Origin: Pteria penguin
Taxonomy: Eukaryota > Mollusca > Bivalvia > Pterioida > Pteriidae
Length of the DNA stretch: 64,000 nucleotides
Assembly: GCA_035048485.1 (NCBI GenBank)
Contig: CM068588.1
Location: 30,130,769-30,194,768 of the forward strand
Reading direction: 5' to 3'
Positions 56,155 through 64,000 of the stretch are shown here, one piece after another. The notes under the pieces were generated by a model. The model was not told the origin of the DNA, searched no databases, and saw nothing but the letters and a program-made list of their open reading frames with translations. How positions within the stretch are numbered: position 1 is the first letter of the stretch; every line of letters starts with the position of its first letter. The position numbers were made by a program, and so were the translations under genes.

Positions 56155-58764
56155 TAGATATATTACAGGTGTTGTTTGTTCCCATGTTACAGACTATCCT
56201 TATATACTCTTAAGGTCATATCCTACTTATTCAGTTTAAGGATATATTACAGGTGTTGTTTGTTCCCATGTTACAGACTATCCTTATATACTCTTAAGGT
56301 CATATCCTACTTATTCAGTTTAAGGATATATTACAGGTGTTGTTTATTCCCATGTTACAGACTATCCTTATATACTCTTAAGGTCACATCCTGCTTATTC
56401 AGTTTAAGGATATATTACAGGTGTTGTTTGTTCCCATGTTACAGACTATCCTTATATACTCTTAAGGTCACATCCTACTTATTCAGTTTAAGGATATATT
56501 ACAGGTGTTGTTTGTTCCCATGTTACAGACTATCCTTATATACTCTTAAGGTCACATCCTACTTATTCAGTTTAAGGATATATTACAGGTGTTGTTTGTT
56601 CCCATGTTACAGACTATCCTTATATACTCTTAAGGTCATATCCTACTTATTCAGTTTAAGGATATATTACAGGTGTTGTTTGTTCCCATGTTACAGACTA
56701 TACTTATATACTCTTAAGGTCATATCCTACTTATTCAGTTTTAGGATATATTACAAGTGTTGTCTGTTCCCATGTTACAGACTATCCTCAAATACTCTTA
56801 AGGTCACATCCTACTTATTCAGTTTAAGGATATATTACAGGTGTTGTTTGTTCCCATGTTACAGACTATCCTTATATACTCTTAAGGTCACATCCTACTT
56901 ATTCAGTTTAAGGATATATTACAGGTGTTGTTTGTTCCCATGTTACAGACTATCCTTATATACTCTTAAGGTCACATCCTGCTTATTCAATTTAAGGATA
57001 TATTACAGGTGTTGTCTGTTCCCATGTTACAGACTATCCTTATATACTCTTAAGGTCACATCCTGCTTATTCAGTTTAAGGATATATTACAGGTGTTGTT
57101 TATTCCCATGTTACAGACTATACTTATATACTCTTAAGGTCACATCCTACTTATTTAGTTTAAGGATATATTACAGGTGTTGTTTGTTCCCATGTTACAG
57201 ACTATCCTTATATACTCTTAAGGTCACATCCTACTTATTCAGTTTAAGGATATATTACAGGTGTTGTTTGTTCCCATGTTACAGACTATCCTTATATACT
57301 CTTAAGGTCACATCCTACTTATTCAGTTTAAGGATATATTACAGGTGTTGTTTGTTCCCATGTTACAGACTATCCTTATATACTCTTAAGGTCATATCCT
57401 ACTTATTCAGTTTAAGGATATATTACAGGTGTTGTTTGTTCCCATGTTACAGACTATACTTATATACTCTTAAGGTCATATCCTGCTTATTCAGTTTAAG
57501 GATATATTACAGGTGTTGTTTGTTCCCATGTTACAGACTATCCTTATATACACTTAAGGTCACATCCTAAATATTCAGTTTAAGGATATATTACAGGTGT
57601 TGTTTGTTCCCATGTTACAGACTATCCTTATATACACTTAAGGTCACATCCTACTTATTCAGTTTAAGAATATATTACAGGTGTTGTTTGTTCCCATGTT
57701 ACAGACTATACTTATATACTCTTAAGGTCATATCCTACTTATTCAGTTTTAGGATATATTACAGGTGTTGTCTGTTCCCATGTTACAGACTATCCTCATA
57801 TACTCTTAAGGTCACATCCTACTTATTCAGTTTAATGATATATTACAGGTGTTGTTGTTCCCATGTTACAGACTATCCTTATATACTCTTAAGGTCACAT
57901 CCTACTTATTCAGTTTAAGGATATATTACAGGTGTTGTTTGTTCCCATGTTACAGACTATCCTTATATACTCTTAAGGTCACATCCTGCTTATTCAATTT
58001 AAGGATATATTACAGGTGTTGTTTGTTCCCATGTTACAGAATATCCTTATATACTCTTAAGGTCACATCCTGCTTATTCAGTTTAAAGATATATTACAGG
58101 TGTTGTTTGTTCCCATGTTACAGACTATCCTTATATACACTTAAGGTCACATCCTACTTATTCAGTTTAACGATATATTACAGGTGTTGTTTGTTCCCAT
58201 GTTACAGACTATCCTTATATACACTTAAGGTCACATCCTACTTATTCAGTTTAAGGATATATTACAGGTGTTGTTTGTTCCCATGTTACAGACTATCTTT
58301 ATATACTCTTAAGGTCACATCCTACTTATTTAGTTTTAGGATATATTACAGGTGTTGTTTGTTCCCATATTACAGACTTTCCTTATATACACTTAAGGTC
58401 ACATCCTACTTATTCAGTTTAAGGATATATTACAGGTGTTGTTTGTTCCCATGTTACAGACTATCCTTATATACTCTTAAGGTCACATCCTGCTTATTCA
58501 GTTTAAGGATATATTACAGGTGTTGTTTGTTCCCATGTTACAGACTATCCTTATATACACTTAAGGTCACATCCTACTTATTCAGTTTAAGAATATATTA
58601 CAGGTGTTGTTTGTTCCCATGTTACAGACTATCCTTATATACACTTAAGGTCACATCCTACTTATTCAGTTTAAGGATATATTACTGGTGTTGTTTGTTC
58701 CCATGTTACAGACTATCTTTATATACTCTTAAGGTCATATCCTACTTATTCAGTTTTAGGATAG
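56155..58764. repeat. 84-bp minisatellite, 31 units
   Basis: The 84-bp unit runs CCCATGTTACAGACTATCCT, TATATACTCTTAAGGTCACA, TCCTACTTATTCAGTTTAAG and GATATATTACAGGTGTTGTT TGTT. CCCATGTTACAG falls at 56181 first and 58700 last, 30 intervals with a single 1-bp loss in the unit at about 57849. Because 84 is a multiple of three, plus-strand frames stay open for hundreds of codons (56176-57570, 57849-58781), with a 28-residue repeat. These are not taken as genes. Each unit has one AAGGTCA or AAGGTCAT. Confidence 0.97.
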
Positions 58765-60015
58765 GTTTGCTTCAAAACTGAACCAATTTCTTCTTATGGT
58801 CTATTATAGGGACTCGTAGTGACGTTTGATGTGGTTACCAAATGAAAATTTGGAATTTTTTCAACTTCCTGGATTGACTGATTCAAGCATTTTTCATTGT
58901 CATGTATAGGAAAAAACAAATATTACTCAATATTGTCTTTTATGGCAGACATTTTCTCTTCATATTTGAAATAAAATATATTGGATACATATCCATTTGA
59001 ATGAAGCAAAGAAATTGAAAGTGAAAAGACAGAGAAAATCTGTATTTGTGAATATTCCTGGCAACACTTGAGCCTTATTCACGACTAAATTAGTTATCTT
59101 TCTTGTCATCAGCTGCATTTGATAAGGGTAACTAAGTACAGAGATATAAAGTTTTGCGAGCCGGGTATGTCCTTAAAAGGAAAGAGTCGTTATCACGCCT
59201 TATGCTATTCATTTCTGTATATTTTGATGAATTCATACACAAATACAATCAAAATGTACATACATACACGACAATTATATGATTGTGTTATATTTGCTTC
59301 CATGTTACTGACTGCTAGAAAAAAAATATGAAAGAAAATCAAATGTGAAACTATCACAATGAATGTAAACGTACACATTGTGTAATACAATGTACAATCC
59401 AAATATATACTGACACCATCCTGTCACATTTTTGTGTTTCTCTGAAATTCTCGTCGAAAATGTTTGATACAGAACACTTTTAACATCATTTCCTGATTAT
59501 TAGAATAGGAAGACAGGAATTCCAAAATGTATTTTATTTTTTTTTCAAAGCATTATATTACAGTAACAAAATATTGTCATACATAAAGACACCATGTATA
59601 TTAATGATCATGTCAAAATAATATAAATCGAATATATATTTATGATATTGTACATAAACACAAGCAACTTTTAATCGAATACAAAGTAAAATACATAAAA
59701 CTATGTAAAAACGTGTGCATGGTATTTCAAGTATAATTATCAATTCTGTATGTTCTGAATATACAAGTGGAAATATATATCTATGTTTTCAAATGTTACT
59801 TATGTCATTTCCTTGCTTTTTATTTTGAATAATGAAAAGTGAGGACATGGTGAGTCATGTATCTACAAGAATTTTACTAAAGTAGTCACGTGCTCACATT
59901 TAATTACTCAAGATTAAGAAAAAAAAAAGACTTTTACTTAAGATTTTATTATCTTTGTATAAATTATTTAAAATATCATAATATTTTTATAAATATAAAT
60001 TATCATTATCTAACT
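58765..60015. other. intergenic, nothing recognised
   Basis: AT-rich DNA between the array and gene B, with short T-runs. Short frames at 59119, 59205 and 59558 have no support. Confidence 0.5.
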
Positions 60016-60128
60016 CCATATCCGGACTATCTCACCTTTACCCGGACTATATCACCTATATCCGGACTTTCCCACCTATATCCGGATTCTCTCACCTATA
60101 CCCGGTTTATCTCTCACCTATATTTGGT
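60016..60128. repeat. minisatellite, about 23-bp unit, five copies
   Basis: CCATATCCGGACTATCTCAC and close variants (ACCTATACCCGG, CCTATATCCGGA) in tandem. Confidence 0.9.
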
Positions 60129-60484
60129 GGCGGCACTTACTCGGTGACTGGCCTCAAAATTGGATCTTGTCGCACAAACTAAGTTACTACTATTCAAATT
60201 TGTCTTTTTGGTACTGTGTTAGGTTACAATTTTTTATCTATAGATACTTCGTCTTTAAGGGAAAACTATCAAGCACATGACAACGATCGACAGATGATCT
60301 ATAAAGCAATACACTAAAATCACGGAATTCACCTTTTTTTAAAGAAAAGTCGAAAATAGAAAGTTCATTATCAGTAAAAGGTAAATAAGAGACGATTTAA
60401 AAACATGTATAGGAGAATGTACGTCAGTTTCACCACATATGTACATACAATCAGTATTACAATTACATGTATATACCTTATAAA

Positions 60485-60672
60485 TATGTTGATTGGTTGG
60501 TTAATTGGTGTTTACATCACTTTCAAGAATCTTTAATATTTATAAAAGTTATATTGCCACATGGAAGCAGGAGATAACAAACCTCTTAAACATAGTGGCG
60601 CAATCTGGGAATCGAACCCGGATCGCCGGCGTCTTAAGCCAAACACTTAACCACTACATCAAGCCTGCCCCT
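60485..60672 (-). mobile_element. tRNA-headed SINE (family 2), inverted
   Basis: On the minus strand: GGCAGGCTTGATGTAGTGGTTAAG (A box), GATCCGGGTTCGATTCCC (perfect B box), TGTTTAAGAGGTTTGTTATC, TCCTGCTTCCATGTGGC and a tail with AACACCAATTAACCAACCAATC. Same family as 24047-24216. It lies downstream of the gene B stop codon. Confidence 0.85.
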
Positions 60673-61036
60673 CAGTAAATGTTAAATTATTGAAATCTTG
60701 CTGAGGTATTCCAACCAATACACTTTGAGTAGGAAACGGAATGAAAGACAGAGTTATAACTAGCATCAAATATTGACTCCTAACAGAGGGTCATGGTATT
60801 AACCATATGAAAAAGTGTGTTTGGAATCATTTATAAGTGAAATACAAACTATTCTATATTATTTCACATAGTTACTTTAAAAACCGATTTGAGTTCAGAG
60901 CCTGCATGGCGAACAACGGACGAAAGGATGATCGGAAATGATTAATTTCCGGTCTTGTACATATCAGGACACGAAGATCATTGGAAGATGAAGAGGACTA
61001 GACAAAACATGACACGTCAATTCCAAAATGACTTGA

Positions 61037-61188
61037 TCACGAGACAGTCGGCAGACCATTTTCTTCTGTGTTGGGGTTGCGGTTGTTCAGCAGTATCTCT
61101 GGATTACGATAACCTTGGAAAAACGGAGGTGGATCTGGAGGAGCTTCTTCTGTGTAGGCTGGAGGAGCCTCAAGGCTGTATGGAGGCG
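61037..61188 (-). CDS. gene B last exon (proline-rich tail)
   Basis: Minus strand: acceptor TTTCTTTTGTAG, 152 bp, stop TGA at 61039-61037. Reads (P)PPYSLEAPPAYTEEAPPDPP, PFFQGYRNPEILLNNRNPNT, EENGLPTVS. The plus-strand open frame 60955-61257 is a shadow of it. Confidence 0.78.
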
Positions 61189-63886
61189 CTACAAAAGAAA
61201 ACTGACTTCAAACCCAGCAGAATTTGTATGGATTTTTCGCAACTAGATAGAATATGACCTTAATCATCAGTATGCAGAATATGAAATGTTTTGTTGTATT
61301 CTAAGATGAGAAATATCACCATAAATTCGTTGATTTCCAGTTCAGGTTTCCCTTATTGACAAACACTGAGGTTGAATGGTACAAAATCCCATAGGGTCTA
61401 GGTATCGCTGTTAAGCGCACAACCACTGTAGTAAATCCACGAAGATTTGGTAAGAACTTTTATGAAATGACATGCAGGCCATTAATCAACTTTTAACGTG
61501 CGGTTTTTCTTTCTCTTTGTTATTATAACACTATACCTTGTAATCAAAAACACTTAACACAAACTTAAATCTACTTACGTGCAGATGGATCGAAATTATT
61601 CTGACGAATTTGTTGTTGCCTAACTTCCCTCCTCTGTACCCGGAGTCGCCTTTTTTTCTTCCGTGTAACGAACACGCATATACACACGATGACGCCTATA
61701 ATGACGGCTAGTCCAATCAAACAGCCAAATACTATGCCAATCACAACTCCAGCGCTCCTAGAAAGTACAAAAAAGGTGAACATACTCTATATTTAGTACA
61801 CTGCAAAGTATTTTTATGATAATGTTCAATCTCAAATTGAAAAACATATGATATGCTATCAAATGGGATAGAATAACTAGTAATAGAAATATAGCGACTA
61901 GAATGTAAAAACGGGGATACACACTGTGGCATGCGCGAATCCAGAAGTGGAGACTATGGGGGTTCGAACCCACCTTGAGATTCGACAACACCGCATTTCG
62001 TTGGTACGCTTTGTTTTAAAAATATGTGAATTTACACCGCACGACAGTTTGAATCCTTCTTGGAAAATCTGTGTTTGAAGGACACTTCAAGGAGCAATTA
62101 AACGGACCTCGGTAGTCAAGGAGATTAGAAAATCGCTGGTTCGAATCCCATTTGTGCCTCTTCTGTTGCCTCATTTTCCGTTAGGTGATGTGACAAAAAC
62201 GTCTAATGTCACGGTATACGATGACATATATGAATATATACTCATGACTGTTTCGGATGGGTTCATCAAAAGATTTATTTGGCAGTATAGATTAGGCAGA
62301 CCTGTGCATCGGACACGACACGACCTGAGAGGTCGAAGAGAGCAAAGAAAATTTTAAACCTCTCTTTCTCAAAAAAAAAGGGGGGGGGTTGGGGGGTTCG
62401 GTAATGATTCCCTCTCTGTGCACATCGTGAGAAGGATGGAGCGGAGTGTAGTATGGAAGTCGAGTAAACAGTGTGGGTGGTCGTATCTTGACCAGGAATG
62501 GTCGGGGTTACATTGTATACCATTGAAGTTACGATCAAAGACCGCTGCAGATAGGACCTGTCTGGCACATCAAACGACGACCTAAACTCTAATTCTGACT
62601 TTCTTTTTATTCAAATTTGAAATGTGTTTATCTATATGATGTACCCTCATACGATTATCTTGACAACTACATAACCGTCAATGGTTTTGGAGGATACAAC
62701 ATACATGGCATTGAGATAGATGGATGTTTAACAGCATTATATGTGGTGGTAATATATCAGATTATGTGGTATTTATATCTACGTTTGCGATGGCTACATA
62801 TAGACCTATTTTGATATGCCTCATACCGGTTTCCAGTAACGTCATTGGTCAATTGTTCGAACAACAATTTTAAAGTTCAGCCTGTCTGAACAAAGCTACC
62901 TTTACGCCAGGATGCCGACCTATTACCGCACAATAAAAATTCATAACTGTTTTGTTGGTTTTGGTCCGATGGGGTTTTTTTTTCGCTTATTAATAGATTT
63001 TCAACATATCGTCGGCTGAGAACCAGACTGTTCTAACTACCAATTTGACAAAAATTGAGTCCTATATATCATTGGATTCGTCGTTGGATCGCGCATCTTT
63101 TCAGACATTTATATTTGTCAATATACGCTTAGTGGGAGAGGTAGGGTCATTTTTCTAAATTCTATCCTGTTCTATCTCCATAATTTCTTTTGTAATCAAT
63201 GGAAAAAATCTGTATCAAATTTATAGATAGGAACAGTACCACTCTGTTCTATCTCTGTATCACGTGATATTTTCTCTCTTTTCATTGGTCAAAATGGACA
63301 TGGAACATTGTTGTTTTACTCAAATTCATAAGAAAAATCAGAAAAATGTTCTATCTACGTTTGTAAAACTTCAAATCTAAAGAAACCTGATCATAATTTG
63401 TGGTAAATAAAGATTTAAATTAAATCTTTGACGTTTTATGCATGTTATTAATCTATGTATTTTATCTTGGAGAGCACGTAGTAGCGAACAGTTGTATTCA
63501 AAACTTCAAACTCGATTTTCTGTAAATTAAAAATTTGGCAGTAGAACACTATGATTCTCAGGCGACGATAGATACTAGAAGTAAAAACCATGGCGCATGC
63601 TGCAAAACAATGATTGTCCACTAATTACCAAATCGGATCCAAGAGAGGGGACTGTGGGGTGGTATGGTCCTTCTATCGTCCTTGCTTCGAATCCCCCTCC
63701 CATCCTAATTCTTTCCCTTGTCTCTCATCCTCCACCTATATCTCCTACCCTTCTTATTGTAGGCCTATTTGATGACAAATTTATTGCGCAATATTGTCAA
63801 ACATAATTAAGTACTCGGTACTTACTGTTCATGTACTTCAAAGTCCTCGGCTGTATTCCCAGCATTCTGTTGGTGTGTGTATCTAC
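61037..63886 (-). CDS. gene B: single-pass membrane protein with PPxY tail (3' part)
   Basis: Minus-strand exons 63886-63826, 61757-61579 and 61188-61037 give the last 129 residues plus stop; the N-terminus lies beyond base 64000. Order: a short acidic juxtamembrane part (NAGNTAEDFEVHEQ), a membrane segment (AGVVIGIVFGCLIGLAVIIG, VIVCICVFV), a basic stop-transfer (TRKKKRRLRVQRR), then a proline-rich tail with PPPY and PPAY, which bind WW domains such as those of NEDD4 ligases. CYYR1 and shisa-like proteins share this layout. GT-AG borders and phases match gene A, so the two are probably tandem paralogues. The function is not known; an endosomal adaptor role is inferred only. Confidence 0.75.
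61579..61757 (-). CDS. gene B membrane exon
   Basis: Minus strand: acceptor TGTACTTTCTAG, donor GCAC|gtaagt, 179 bp (1+177+1). Encodes about 28 hydrophobic residues followed by TRKKKRRLRV and QQQIRQNNFDPSA, joining to PPPYS across the intron. Confidence 0.85.
61930..62170. repeat. tRNA-like B-box fragments
   Basis: GGGGGTTCGAACCCACC at about 61960 and CGCTGGTTCGAATCCCATTTG at about 62135 match polymerase III B boxes. Neither has a full cloverleaf, so they are read as SINE debris in gene B intron sequence. Confidence 0.45.
62171..63825. other. gene B intron, nothing firm
   Basis: A/G homopolymer runs at about 62371-62397. GAATCCCCCTCCC near 63690 is another weak B-box-like word. No further exon of gene B could be supported. 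Confidence 0.4.
63826..63886 (-). CDS. gene B upstream exon (ectodomain end)
   Basis: Minus strand: acceptor ACAATGACAG, donor GAACA|gtaagt, 61 bp (2+57+2). Encodes RYTHQQNAGNTAEDFEVHE. The acceptor pyrimidine tract is weak. Support comes from its phases, which equal those of the 58-bp exon 2 of gene A, and from clean joining to QSAGVV. Confidence 0.55.
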
Positions 63887-64000
63887 CTGTCATTGTATTA
63901 TAGAATAACTATAACATTTCTTTTGTCATGGCTGAGCTAGATTTGCACAACATGTTTACAAGTTTGTTGTTTTACGTTACATGAAGATTATTTTTACTTA

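Noticed and set aside
56155..58764. CRISPR-like array
   Set aside because: Units are contiguous with no unique spacers, and the genome is eukaryotic; it is a minisatellite.
56176..58781. Long plus-strand open frames of 464 and 310 codons encoding a 28-residue repeat
   Set aside because: The frame is open only because the minisatellite unit is 84 bp, a multiple of three. There is no start context, codon bias or known protein, and a 1-bp loss at about 57849 shifts the frame without consequence.

Overview
The window is eukaryotic, AT-rich, intron-dense DNA, most likely from a mollusc and probably a bivalve. That assignment is an inference from dispersed repeats that open with a stem-loop followed by CGTC/CTGT runs and GACCTTGACC-rich text, from tRNA-headed SINEs, and from protein similarity that is clearly animal but not vertebrate. 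No database was searched.

Region 1 (1-43.7 kb, + strand) is one large gene, FANCD2, the monoubiquitinated clamp subunit of the Fanconi anaemia interstrand-crosslink repair pathway. Thirty-three coding exons can be placed from 436 to the stop codon at 42476. They join in one uninterrupted frame of 3801 nt (1266 residues plus stop), with GT/AG at every boundary. The first part of the protein (roughly 200-240 residues) lies before the window. The ubiquitin-acceptor lysine (human K561) is kept as the last codon of exon 8.

The FANCD2 introns are full of repeats: TA-flanked inverted-repeat transposons (2266-3344; two pogo/Tigger-like elements at 38390-39692 and 39742-40893; a 166-bp MITE at 34033), fold-back elements, a SINE with a perfect 15-bp duplication placed just before exon 12, stem-loop-headed dispersed repeats, and several minisatellites. 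One minisatellite is made of copies of the intron/exon junction of exon 7.

Region 2 (43.7-49 kb) is the tail-to-tail interval between FANCD2 and a minus-strand gene. It holds a 22-24-bp minisatellite and a 2.57-kb non-autonomous hAT-like element with target duplications and tandem subterminal repeats.

Region 3 (49.1-64 kb, - strand) holds two small single-pass membrane protein genes with the same intron phases. Gene A (49106-55365) gives a complete 129-residue model in four exons. Gene B (61037 to beyond 64000) shows its last three exons and ends in a PPPY/PPAY-bearing tail, resembling CYYR1/shisa-type proteins. Intron 1 of gene A carries a young, 5'-truncated L1/Tx1-type LINE (50179-53880) with an intact reverse-transcriptase frame, poly-A tail and target duplication. 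Between A and B, and upstream of A, lies a 31-unit array of an 84-bp repeat (56155-58764) with a 12-unit internal duplication.

The two genic systems are not obviously related in function: FANCD2 is nuclear DNA repair, while A and B are predicted membrane/endosomal adaptor-like proteins.
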